Source: JALZAH01 sp051000755 (GTDB lineage Bacteria > Actinomycetota > Acidimicrobiia > Acidimicrobiales > Palsa-688). Taken from it: a stretch of DNA of 25,299 nucleotides. Shown piece after piece: positions 1 to 7,232 of this stretch; positions within the stretch are counted from its first letter, which is position 1, and each line of letters begins with the position of its first letter. The stretch lies in assembly GCA_051000755.1 (NCBI GenBank), contig JBPCNZ010000092.1, positions 1 to 25,299 of the forward strand, written 5' to 3'. A model generated the notes under the pieces. It made no database searches and was not told the origin of the DNA. It worked only from the letters and a program-made list of their open reading frames with translations. A program made the position numbers and the translations under genes.

Positions 1-65
1 GGGGCTTGGGCCGGCCCGCCCGGCACCGGGACAGGGGCTTGGGCCGGCCCGCCCGGCACCGGGAC
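1..65. repeat. 33-bp tandem repeat inside the dnaX linker
   Basis: Bases 1-32 recur at 34-65 without change, a period of 33 bp. On the minus strand this encodes two copies of PVPVPGGPAQA in the disordered linker of DnaX. The array reaches the window edge, so the copy number is unknown. The in-frame period means copy changes would alter linker length without a frameshift. Confidence 0.85.
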
Positions 66-1451
66 GGGGGGCGCCCCGGACGAGGGGCGGTGGGCGCCCA
101 GGGCGGACCGGGCGCCTCCCGGTGGACGGGGCGGGAGCGGAGGTGGTTCGCCAACTCCTCCCCCTCCCCCGGCCTGACCGGGCGGGTTGAGGCGGCGGCC
201 GCTCTCCGGCGTGGGACCCAGCGGCGCGGGACGGGCGGGCGCGGGTCTTCGAGATCCCTCACCGCTGACCGGCGCCGGCCCGGGCCCGGGCGGTGACCCA
301 CCCGTCACCGCCTCCGGGGGGGGCGGCCCGCCGGCGAGGGCCGCCTCCAGCCGCTCGATGCGTTGGAGCAGGGCGGCCGGCGATGGATCGGCCGCGGGAC
401 TGGCCAGGCGAACCAGAGCCACTTCCAGAGTGACGCGGGTGTCCACCGAGTCACGCATGTCGACCGCGGCGCGGCCGATCTGCTCCATGGCTCGAACGAC
501 GGTGGCCAGGCCCAGCTGCCGGGCCTGGGCTTCCACCTGGTCGGCAGCCTCATCGGCCAGGTGGACCAAGCTGCGAGCCTGGGTGGCCAGGAACCCGTTG
601 CGGAGATGCTCGACCAGCTCAACGGCCAACCGGCGGGGGTCACGGCCCCCGTTGAGGGCGGCGGCCACGGCGAGAAGGACTAGCCCGGCATCGCGCTCGG
701 CGATGCCATCGACAATGTCGGAGACCACGGTCCCCTCGTCCTCGACCGACCCGGCGGCCGCCACCTGGTCCAGCACCGAGAGGGCGTCCCGGGCGGAACC
801 GTGGCCCCGGCGGACAACCAGGTCGAGGGCTTCGGTGGGGAGGCCGAGAGCGGCTCGCTCGTTGACATCGGCCAGCAGGGCAGCCAGCGTCTCCGACCCG
901 AGGAGGCGAAACTCGTAGTGCTGGGTCCGGCTCTTGATGGTCGGCAGCACCCGCTGGGGATCGGTGGTGGCCAGCACGAACACCACATGGCTGGGTGGCT
1001 CCTCCAGGGTCTTGAGGAGGGCGCTGGCCGCGTCGGCGGTGAGCTGGTGGACCTCGTCGACGATGTAGACCTTCTGGCGGCCGCTGGTGCCGAGGGCAAC
1101 CCGCGACAGCAGATCTCGCATCTCGTCCAGCTTGCGGTTGGAGGCGGCGTCGAGCTCGTGGACGTCCACCGACGAGCCGGTCCGGATCGAGACGCACGAC
1201 GCACAGGTGCCATCCGGCTCCCCGTCAACGGGGCTGGCACAGTTGAGCGCCATGGCCAGGATCCGGGCCGTGGAGGTCTTGCCCGTTCCCCGGGGACCGC
1301 TGAAGAGGTAGGCGTGAGCCACCTTCCCGTCCCGCGCCGCGTTCCGAAGGGCCCGGGTCACGTGCTCCTGGCCGAGGACGTCGGAGAACCGCTGGGGCCG
1401 GTAGCGGCGGTACAGCGACCGGTAGGGCTCGTTTGCGCTGTCGTCCACCAC
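1..1451 (-). CDS. dnaX: DNA polymerase III subunit gamma/tau (C-terminus outside window)
   Basis: Clamp-loader ATPase of the replisome. The frame is open from the GTG at 1451 (or the adjacent GTG at 1448) to the left edge, about 483 codons with no stop. The product begins VVDDSANEPYRSLYRRYRPQ and then RFSDVLGQ, the usual DnaX start. Walker A GPRGTGKT is near residues 52-59, Walker B is IVDEVHQL and sensor 1 is LATTD. A zinc-finger-like segment has only three cysteines (C-x11-C-x2-C). Aligned with usual DnaX, the second cysteine is replaced by Asp in EPDGTC. After about residue 370 the protein becomes a Pro/Gly/Ala-rich linker ending in an 11-residue repeat. I see no Shine-Dalgarno sequence; a hairpin abuts the start codon. 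It lies directly downstream of the SRP RNA gene, a common bacterial arrangement. Identity is secure; the exact start is not. Confidence 0.95.
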   Translation of the reverse strand, partial: MVDDSANEPYRSLYRRYRPQRFSDVLGQEHVTRALRNAARDGKVAHAYLFSGPRGTGKTSTARILAMALNCASPVDGEPDGTCASCVSIRTGSSVDVHELDAASNRKLDEMRDLLSRVALGTSGRQKVYIVDEVHQLTADAASALLKTLEEPPSHVVFVLATTDPQRVLPTIKSRTQHYEFRLLGSETLAALLADVNERAALGLPTEALDLVVRRGHGSARDALSVLDQVAAAGSVEDEGTVVSDIVDGIAERDAGLVLLAVAAALNGGRDPRRLAVELVEHLRNGFLATQARSLVHLADEAADQVEAQARQLGLATVVRAMEQIGRAAVDMRDSVDTRVTLEVALVRLASPAADPSPAALLQRIERLEAALAGGPPPPEAVTGGSPPGPGPAPVSGEGSRRPAPARPAPLGPTPESGRRLNPPGQAGGGGGVGEPPPLPPRPPGGARSALGAHRPSSGAPPVPVPGGPAQAPVPVPGGPAQA

Positions 1452-1480
1452 GACCGGCCAGCCTACGGGAGGGCCGGTCG
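1451..1480 (-). promoter_or_regulatory. Hairpin between ffs and the dnaX start codon
   Basis: Bases 1451-1459 (CGACCGGCC) and 1472-1480 (GGCCGGTCG) form a perfect 9-bp inverted repeat with a 12-base loop. On the minus strand it lies after the SRP RNA and ends on the first base of the dnaX GTG. There is no T-run, so it is not a classical intrinsic terminator. It could end or process the ffs transcript, or limit access to the dnaX start. Function is inferred from position. Confidence 0.45.
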
Positions 1481-1502
1481 GGTCCGTCTTTTTCGGGGAC
1501 AG

Positions 1503-1648
1503 CAACAGACCTGGCGTCCGGCGCAGCGGTCAGGCGATCTGCGGCACAGGTTGCGATCCGCTGAGAGCTGCTGCCGTCAGGCCCTGACCCGGTTCACGGT
1601 GCATCCTTGCGCAGGACCCGACCGCCGCGCCCGACGCCAGGTCTGTTC
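1503..1648 (-). ncRNA. ffs: Signal recognition particle RNA (4.5S-like)
   Basis: RNA scaffold of the SRP that binds Ffh and FtsY for co-translational membrane targeting. The minus strand carries the conserved apical domain: CAGG, then a 3-bp stem GCC/GGC closed by TGAC, then AGCAG. In the canonical form CAGG-UCC-GGAA-GGA-AGCAG the stem bases differ in a compensating way here, which supports a real hairpin. The ends pair strongly: 1504-1518 is complementary to 1633-1647 (CAGACCTGGCGTC with GACGCCAGGTCTG), followed by further pairing. The RNA is about 146 nt, longer than the roughly 114-nt E. coli 4.5S RNA, because the basal helix is extended. No Alu domain was noticed. The tetraloop is not the usual GGAA. 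The ends are set by the limit of pairing and may be off by several bases. Confidence 0.85.
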
Positions 1649-1652
1649 CGAC

Positions 1653-1662
1653 AGGATAGCGT
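1653..1662. promoter_or_regulatory. Overlapping divergent -10 elements for ffs and tRNA-Ser(GGA)
   Basis: The minus strand reads TATCCT (1658-1653), about 5-7 bases before the 5' end of the SRP RNA. The plus strand reads TAGCGT (1657-1662), 19 bases before the tRNA. Both fit the TANNNT pattern of actinobacterial -10 boxes and share the T-A step at 1657-1658. No convincing -35 hexamer is visible in either direction. Confidence 0.5.
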
Positions 1663-1681
1663 GTGTCCCCGCAGTGACGAG

Positions 1682-1765
1682 GAGGGGTGCGAGAGCGGCC
1701 GAATCGGCACGACTGGAAATCGTGTGTCCTTCACGGGACCGTGGGTTCAAATCCCACCCTCTCCG
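1682..1765 (+). tRNA. tRNA-Ser (anticodon GGA)
   Basis: Acceptor stem GGAGGGG (1682-1688) pairs with CCTCTCC (1758-1764), with one G-T pair and discriminator G at 1765. The anticodon stem is 1709-1713/1721-1725 with loop CTGGAAA and anticodon GGA at 1716-1718. A long class II variable arm follows, then T-arm GTGGG-TTCAAAT-CCCAC. It reads UCC and UCU serine codons. The 3' CCA is not encoded. Confidence 0.97.
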
Positions 1766-1771
1766 CTCACT

Positions 1772-1793
1772 GCTGGCCCCATCGTGGGCCGGC
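1772..1793 (+). terminator. Hairpin after tRNA-Ser(GGA)
   Basis: GCTGGCCC (1772-1779) pairs with GGGCCGGC (1786-1793), giving 8 bp with one wobble and a 6-base loop. It lies 6 bases after the tRNA, so it probably ends or helps process the transcript. No T-run follows. Confidence 0.4.
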
Positions 1794-1848
1794 GGCGCCC
1801 CTTAACAACCGTTGGATGGATACTTGTCGAAAATCGGCATCAACCGGC

Positions 1849-2109
1849 CAACCGGTAGGCGTCTGCGCCGCCGGGATGAACAGGCTCCGGTCGTAGCTGT
1901 CGTCGCAGTAGACCCCGGTGAGCTTGGGCGAGCCGCCGGGTGAGGGCCATCAGCCCCGGGGAGGAGTCACTCGGCGCTGACGTCATGGCGTTCGTGTAGC
2001 TGGTGCCGTGGGCTTCCAGGGTTGCCAGGTTCGGGCACAGGTCGGTGGCGGTGCATGGGGCCAGGTCGAACTGGTGCAGGCCGTCGACGCTGATGAGCAG
2101 CCGGCGGCT
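1849..2109 (-). pseudogene. Remnant of an alkaline-phosphatase / phosphodiesterase family gene
   Basis: The minus strand encodes about 87 residues in two frames. The first part contains RRLLISVDGLHQFDL, CPNLATLEAHGTSYTNAM and SDSSPGLMAL. After a frame change near 1940 it continues GGSPKLTGVY and then DDSYDRSLF, AAQTPTG. This is the N-terminal metal-site region (ISVDGL...) of alkaline-phosphatase-superfamily hydrolases, proteins normally several hundred residues long. Both ends are missing and the similarity stops abruptly at about 1849, between tRNA-Ser and the acyl-CoA synthetase. It is therefore a relic. Family assignment rests on remembered motif similarity; the substrate cannot be told. 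Confidence 0.7.
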
Positions 2110-2292
2110 GGGCTGCCATCACCAGGCCGTCACCGTCTCCGGGTGTCCACCGTCTCCGGGAACGACCGTTTGTCTATCGCTGGGAGATGGCCGTGACGGA
2201 ACGGGACGGGGAACACTGTTCGACGGCCAGGTGATGAAAAGGTGCCGCCCCCGACGTCGCCCGGAGAGTTCCCCGCGCCCAAGGGACGCCGA
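2110..2292. other. Intergenic stretch with a short direct repeat
   Basis: No coding region is supported here. A 13-bp sequence, CACCGTCTCCGGG, occurs at 2131-2143 and again at 2148-2160. The rest separates the phosphatase relic from the end of the acyl-CoA synthetase gene. Confidence 0.5.
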
Positions 2293-3924
2293 TCAGGGGC
2301 GGCCCTCGGCCAGGCTCCGGGCCCAGCGGTAGTCGGCCTTGCCGGCCGGGCTGCGAACCATCTCCGGGACCCGCACGATGAGCTTCGGCAGCTTGTAGCG
2401 GGCCAACCGCCCGGCGGCCACGGCGAGCAGGTCGGCGTCGGTGGGCTCCCCGTCGACGGCGACGATGGCGACCACCTCGCTCCCCCACCGGTCGCTGGGT
2501 CGACCGACGACCACGGCGTCGACCACCGCCGGGTGGAGGAGGAGGGCCTGCTCCACCTCCTCGGCGAAGACCTTCTCGCCACCGGTGTTGATGGTGACCG
2601 AGTCCCGGCCCAGCAGCTCGACCATGCCGTCGGCCCGGAGCCGGGCCCGGTCACCCGGGACCGACCAGCGGGTCCCGCCGACGACCGGAAACGTCTTCTC
2701 CGTCTTGGCCTGGTCCCCGAGGTAACCGAGCGGGATGCGGCCGTACTTGGCAAACCAGCCGATCTCGTCGTCACCGGGTGCCAGGGCCCGATCCAGGCCA
2801 TCGGAGAGGACGGCGGTCGTGGGGCCGGCCTGGAACACGGCCCGCTCGGCGGTGGCGCCCTTGGCACTGATCGACTGGAGGCCGGAGCCGGTCTCCGACG
2901 CTCCCGCGGCGTCCAGGATGAGCACGTTGGGCAATTGCTCCGTCAGGCGCGCCTTGGTCTCCGGGGAGGTCACAGCTCCTCCGACAGCGATCAGGATCAG
3001 CGCGGAGGCGTCGTAGGTGCCCCGCTCGAACTCGACGAGGAGGGGGCGGGCGAAGGCCTCCCCCACCATCAACATGGCCTGGACACCCTCCCGCTCTACC
3101 GTGGTCCAGACCTCCCGGGGGTCGAGGCGGTCCACGACGTCGTTGATGACGAGGGTGCCGCCGGTGATGACGGCGTTCATGCCCAGCCACTGGGCGGCGC
3201 CGTGCATCAGCGGGGCGTTGGGGAGGAACCGGCTCCCACCGTCGATCGCCGCCTTGACCACCGCCTCCCGGTCCGCCTCGCCCTGCAGGACGCCAATTGC
3301 CGCGCCCCAGATGTCGGCCTGGCGCCACAGGGTGCCCTTCGGCATCCCGGTCGTGCCCCCCGTGTAGAGGACGTAGAGGTCGTCGGGGTGGTGACCGGTG
3401 ACGGTCAGCTCTGCGGCCGCCCCGGCCAGCGCCGTCTCGTAGTCGAGAGCCCCGTCGAGCAACGGTTCCCCCGAGTCGTCGGCCACTTGGAGCAACAATC
3501 GGGGCCGGGATGTGATGCGCCGCAGGACATCAGCCAGGACCGGTGCGAACCGGGCGTGGAAGACGAGGCCGGCCATGGAGGCGTCGTCGAAGAGATAGGC
3601 CAGCTCGTCGGCCACATAGCGGTAGTTGATGTTGAACGGCGCCGTCCGGGCCGCGTAGCCACCGAGGGTTCCCTCGATGTACTCCGGTCCGTTGTAGAGG
3701 TACAGGCCGACGAGGTCCTGGCCCGCCTCCCAGGGCGCAAGGGCGGAACGGTCGGTGTGCCAGCCCAGCCCGGCTGCGGCCAGCACGTTGGCCAGCCGGC
3801 GGGACCGTTCGGCGGTCTCGGCGTAGGTGCTGGTGGCGCCCCGCCAGACCATGTTGGGCCGGTCGGGCACGGCGTCGGCGACAGCCGCGAACGTCGTCCA
3901 CAGATTGTGCTGCACCTGATCCAT
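2293..3924 (-). CDS. Acyl-CoA synthetase, FadD19-like (AMP-forming)
   Basis: An ANL-superfamily ligase that would adenylate a carboxylic acid and transfer it to CoA in the cytoplasm. The 543-residue length matches the roughly 550 of FadD19-type enzymes. The ATP-binding loop LYTGGTTGMPKG is near residue 190, followed by WRQADI as in FadD19. AGASETG forms the A5 motif, WSVPGDRA the A7 region with its conserved Asp, and GRDSVTINTGGEKVF the hinge. SPAGKADYRWA carries the C-terminal catalytic Lys near residue 530. A strong ribosome site, AGGAGGGG, lies 8 bases before the ATG. Mycobacterial FadD19 activates the cholesterol side chain; the nearby Mce operon is compatible with a sterol or fatty-acid role here, but the substrate is not proven. 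It is transcribed divergently from the hydrolase at 4177. Confidence 0.93.
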   Translation of the reverse strand: MDQVQHNLWTTFAAVADAVPDRPNMVWRGATSTYAETAERSRRLANVLAAAGLGWHTDRSALAPWEAGQDLVGLYLYNGPEYIEGTLGGYAARTAPFNINYRYVADELAYLFDDASMAGLVFHARFAPVLADVLRRITSRPRLLLQVADDSGEPLLDGALDYETALAGAAAELTVTGHHPDDLYVLYTGGTTGMPKGTLWRQADIWGAAIGVLQGEADREAVVKAAIDGGSRFLPNAPLMHGAAQWLGMNAVITGGTLVINDVVDRLDPREVWTTVEREGVQAMLMVGEAFARPLLVEFERGTYDASALILIAVGGAVTSPETKARLTEQLPNVLILDAAGASETGSGLQSISAKGATAERAVFQAGPTTAVLSDGLDRALAPGDDEIGWFAKYGRIPLGYLGDQAKTEKTFPVVGGTRWSVPGDRARLRADGMVELLGRDSVTINTGGEKVFAEEVEQALLLHPAVVDAVVVGRPSDRWGSEVVAIVAVDGEPTDADLLAVAAGRLARYKLPKLIVRVPEMVRSPAGKADYRWARSLAEGRP

Positions 3925-4011
3925 GACGAGCTTCCCCTCCTGGTGCCCCGAGGTGAACGGCGCCGCCCATGGTAGGCGGACGGTGGACCCCCGATGACTC
4001 CGTTCTCATAG

Positions 4012-4043
4012 GCGATAAAGCGCGTCACGGCTCTCTTTATCGC
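4012..4043. promoter_or_regulatory. Inverted repeat in the synthetase/hydrolase divergent region
   Basis: GCGATAAAG (4012-4020) and CTTTATCGC (4035-4043) are a perfect 9-bp inverted repeat separated by 14 bases. It lies 88 bases upstream of the acyl-CoA synthetase start and 134 bases upstream of the hydrolase start. The arms are AT-rich for this genome and there is no T-run, so an operator for a dimeric repressor is more likely than a terminator. No regulator gene is adjacent. Confidence 0.5.
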
Positions 4044-4176
4044 GTATCAGAAGGCTGACCCCCGCGACGCCGGGGGGACGGAACCCTCACAATTGTCGAG
4101 CGAGGCACCCCGGCCCTACCGTTGGCCCTGACGGCCGAGGACCGGCCGGCACCATTGCACGGGGGAGAACGAGCGG

Positions 4177-5148
4177 TTGACCGTTGGGACCGTCCACGCT
4201 GGGAACCGTCCAGGCCTGGTCTATGAACGCCGGGGGTCGGGCCCGCCGCTCCTGCTGCTCCACGGTTTCGGCCACAGCCGGAGGGCGTGGGATCCGGTGA
4301 TGGGCCGCCTGGCCGCCGAGCGCGACGTCGTCGCCATCGACATGCCCGGCTTCGGCGCCAGCCCGTGGCCCAAGGGTTCGCCGTTCGGCATCGACACCCT
4401 CGTGGCCCACATCGGGGCCTTCCTCGAGAGCATCGGCTTGGAGCACCCCCATGTCGCCGGCAACTCCCTCGGTGGGGTGGTGGCCCTCGAGCTGGCCAAG
4501 CAGGACCGGGTGGCGTCGGCGACGGTGTTGTCACCGGCGGCCTTCATCAGCGTCGCCGGCAGCCTGTATGTGGGCACGGTCATCCTGGGATTCCAGCACC
4601 TGGCCCTCGCTGCGCCCGACCGGATCCTCCGGGACGCCCTCAAGGTCAGGCCGGTGCGCAACGCCATGCTCCTGAGTGCGTTCGGCCGGCCCTCGAAGGT
4701 GTCGGACGAAGCGGTCATCGGCCTGCTTCACTCCTTGCGCAAGGCACCCCTGGTGGCGACCCACATGAAGAGCCTGAGCCGGCTCCAGTTCCGCCCCGAC
4801 CACGAGATCGACGTGCCGGTGACCGTTTCGTGGGGGACGCGAGACCTCATCCTGTGGCCGCAACAGGTCCGCACCGCCCGCCGGGCCCTGCCCCGGGCCC
4901 GGATGGTGCCGCTTCCCGGCTGCGGCCACGTCCCGATGTCGGACGACCCCGAGTTGGTTGCGAGGATCATCCTCGAGGGGAGCTCGGCCCGGCCCCAGGC
5001 TGGATCCCGGTCGCCCAAAGGCTCCCAAAGGCCCACGGGGCCCGACGGGCCTCGACATTCGCCTCCGGAAGGTTCCCGGCCCCCCCGGGCGTACCGATCG
5101 GCCCGGGCCTCCCACCCGGCGGGGACATCCGGATCCGTGGGCCGGTGA
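4177..5148 (+). CDS. Alpha/beta-fold hydrolase
   Basis: A hydrolase of unknown substrate with an intact catalytic triad: nucleophile Ser97 in GNSLGG, Asp223 in GTRDLILW and His251 in GCGHVPM. The oxyanion segment LLLHGFG is at residues 26-32. The fold is complete by about residue 265. The last 58 residues are Pro/Ser/Arg/Gly-rich with no fold signal, as if the frame ran on past an ancestral stop. The start is TTG at 4177, preceded by a GGGGGAG ribosome site; no ATG or GTG gives a full-length N-terminus. The following decayed gene begins 43 bases downstream. Ester, lactone or C-C hydrolysis (MhpC/HsaD-like) are all possible. Confidence 0.88.
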   Translation: MTVGTVHAGNRPGLVYERRGSGPPLLLLHGFGHSRRAWDPVMGRLAAERDVVAIDMPGFGASPWPKGSPFGIDTLVAHIGAFLESIGLEHPHVAGNSLGGVVALELAKQDRVASATVLSPAAFISVAGSLYVGTVILGFQHLALAAPDRILRDALKVRPVRNAMLLSAFGRPSKVSDEAVIGLLHSLRKAPLVATHMKSLSRLQFRPDHEIDVPVTVSWGTRDLILWPQQVRTARRALPRARMVPLPGCGHVPMSDDPELVARIILEGSSARPQAGSRSPKGSQRPTGPDGPRHSPPEGSRPPRAYRSARASHPAGTSGSVGR

Positions 5149-5191
5149 CCGGCCCCGCCCCCGGAGGCGCCGGCCAGCCCCGGTTACGGCG

Positions 5192-6587
5192 ATGACCGGG
5201 CCGGTGTCGGACGTGGGCCGGATGGCCGGCCGGCTGGCAGGCGCCGCTCAGAACGCCCTGGAAGTGGCCCGCTTCGGCGGTCTGGACACCGGCGAGCAAC
5301 CGTCGCCGTTCGAGGTGACCCACGCCGAGAGCGTCTACCGGCTCCGTCACTACTTCCCCCAGCAGGCTCCCGCCGGTGCCGCCGGGCGGCCCCCACTGAT
5401 CCTGGTCCCTCCCCTGATGCTGGCCTGCGAGGTCTACGACGTGTCGCCGGCGACCAGCGCCGTCGCCCAGTTGGCATCACTCGGGGTGGACGTGTGGGTG
5501 GTGGACTTCGGCGCGCCCGAGCGCGAGGAGGGCGGGCTGGAGCGCACCCTGGCCGATCATGTCCTGGCCGTGAGCGACGCCGTCGACCGGGTGGCCAAGA
5601 CCTCCGGTGGGCCCGTGCACCTGGGCGGTTACTCCCAGGGAGGACATCGCCAGCCTGGTGACGACCCTCTTCCCCCTCGAGGACCGGGCCACCACCTTCG
5701 ATCCGTCCACGTTCTGGACCGAGGTCCGCCGCTACGGGGTCACGACCGTCACCTACACGTGGACGCTGGTCCGGGAGCTTCTGGCCGCCCCGCAGGAGGT
5801 GGGCGAACGCCACCATCCGATCCGTCTGTTCCTCGGCTCCGGCATGCCCGCCAACCTGTGGCGCCAGGTCACCGCCCGCTTCGCCCCGGCTCGGGTCCTC
5901 GAGCTCTACGCGTCCACGGAGGGGGAAGCCGTCCTGGCCAATGTGGCCGGGCGCAAGGTCGGGTCCAAGGGCCGGCCCCTGCCCGGCAGTGCACGGGTCA
6001 ACCTGGCCGCCTACGACCCCGTTCACGGCCGGCTGGCCGAGGGCCCCGACGGGTTTGCGGTGGCGTGCGGGCCCGATGAGGTTGGGCTGCTCCTGGCTCG
6101 GCCGCGGGACCGGGCCGCGACAGGCACCGTGCTGCGGGGGGGTGTTCGCCCGGGGCGATTCCTGGCTGGCCACCGGGGACCTGTTCCGCCGGGACGCCGA
6201 CGGGGACTACTGGTTGGTGGACCTGGCCGCCGCCGTGGTGGTCAACGACGGCCGAGCGGCGTACTCGGTGCCGGTGGAAGACGCCTTGGGCAATGTCCCC
6301 GCCGTCGAGCTGGCCGTTGCCTACGGGGCGGACTCGGTTCTGGTCGCGTCCGTCCAGGCCGGGAGCTGATCGCAGCTGCCTTGAGCTCGGCCCTGGCCGC
6401 CCTCGAAGCGCCTGATCGGCCGGCGTACGTGGCGCACAGCGACGCCATTCCCCTGACCACGTGGTACCGACCGAAGAAGGAAGTCCTGCGCGCCGCCGGC
6501 ATCCCCGACCCGTCTGGGGAGGGCATCATCGCGGTCTGGCGCCTCGACCCCCGTACCGGGCGCTACCGCGCCATCCGCCGGCGGTGA
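5192..6587 (+). pseudogene. Decayed PHA-synthase-like hydrolase / AMP-ligase fusion
   Basis: The ATG at 5192 opens a product with an N-terminal alpha/beta hydrolase domain resembling class III PHA synthases (LILVPPLML, VWVVDFG, and the nucleophile elbow LGGYSQGG). At about 5641 the sequence jumps out of frame to DIASLVT and then straight into the middle of an AMP-binding domain (FDPSTFWTEVRRYGVTTVTY, IRLFLGSGMP, LELYASTEGEAVL, RRDADGDYWLVD). Intact actinobacterial proteins of this architecture, as I recall, are about 950-1000 residues; here only about 465 codons remain. So the second half of the hydrolase and the ATP-binding loop region are lost. Two further frame changes follow, one in a seven-G run at 6136-6142 and one near 6350. 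The last frame ends at 6587. Not expected to be functional. Confidence 0.8.
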
Positions 6588-6597
6588 CCCAACCGGG

Positions 6598-6603
6598 TAG
6601 ACT
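6598..6603 (+). promoter_or_regulatory. -10 box for a possibly leaderless antitoxin mRNA
   Basis: TAGACT fits TANNNT and ends 8 bases before the GTG at 6612. Transcription would begin at or next to the start codon. No Shine-Dalgarno sequence is visible, which fits the leaderless mRNAs common in actinobacteria. No clear -35 box. Confidence 0.4.
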
Positions 6604-6611
6604 TCGGGCAG

Positions 6612-7229
6612 GTGACTCGAGCCCAGTTGTCGTCCGAGGACAGGGGCACGCTGCTGAGCGATCCCGAGACCGCCTGGCTGGCGGTACGGATCGTGACGCG
6701 AGTTGAGGCCATGGGGCTCCTCGGCGCCGACCCTCCCGGGCGGTTCTCCGAGTCGGCGTTCGTAGAGGCCCTTCGGTCGCTCGAGACAGTCGGCGTGGCT
6801 CGGCGCCAAGTGCAAGCTGCCCTGGGATCGTTCGCCAATCCCGACCTGCTCCGCTCGATCGACGACGCCGTCACCGGCTCACCCTTGCCGGAGCGGGAGT
6901 GGCCGGTGATGACCACCATGCTGGGGGAAGAGCTTCTCCATCGCATCGTGGGGGCCTCGCCCAGCTCCGTCGGCCGTTACCGTCGCGGCGATCGCCCCAC
7001 CCCTGATTCCGTGGGGGCCCGGCTGCACTTCGTCGTTCTGATCGTGGCCGATCTGGCCGGCTCCTACAACTCTCGCGGCGTACGCCGTTGGTTTTCCCGG
7101 CCGCGGCCGCAGCTCGGAGGCCGAGCACCGCGAGAGCTTCTCGCCGGGGAATGGGACCCCGACGACGCTGGCCCCCACCTGGTGGCCGATCTGGCTGCCG
7201 ACCTCGTCGGAGCGGCAGGAGCCACCTGA
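6612..7229 (+). CDS. MbcA/ParS/Xre-type antitoxin
   Basis: Probable antitoxin of the downstream RES-domain toxin, 205 residues from GTG. The C-terminal third shows the toxin-binding domain (DUF2384 type): LIVADLAGSYNSRGVRRWF, then RPRPQLGGRAPRELL and a terminal segment ending in VADLAADLVG. The middle (WPVMTTMLGEELLHRIVGAS, then PSSVGRYRRGDRPTP) resembles the preceding helical DNA-binding Xre region. The stop is 3 bases before the toxin's GTG, so the two are cotranscribed. By analogy with other pairs the antitoxin should neutralise the toxin and repress the operon; no operator was identified. Confidence 0.82.
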   Translation: MTRAQLSSEDRGTLLSDPETAWLAVRIVTRVEAMGLLGADPPGRFSESAFVEALRSLETVGVARRQVQAALGSFANPDLLRSIDDAVTGSPLPEREWPVMTTMLGEELLHRIVGASPSSVGRYRRGDRPTPDSVGARLHFVVLIVADLAGSYNSRGVRRWFSRPRPQLGGRAPRELLAGEWDPDDAGPHLVADLAADLVGAAGAT

Positions 7230-7232
7230 GCG

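Noticed and set aside
2242..3975. Very long plus-strand frame (577 codons) opposite the acyl-CoA synthetase
   Set aside because: It is the antisense shadow of a gene with complete family motifs; in GC-rich DNA such shadows stay open by codon bias.
5029..5148. Hydrolase C-terminal tail as a separate domain
   Set aside because: Pro/Ser/Arg-rich with short DNA repeats (CCCAAAGGC) and no fold signal; treated as an extension.
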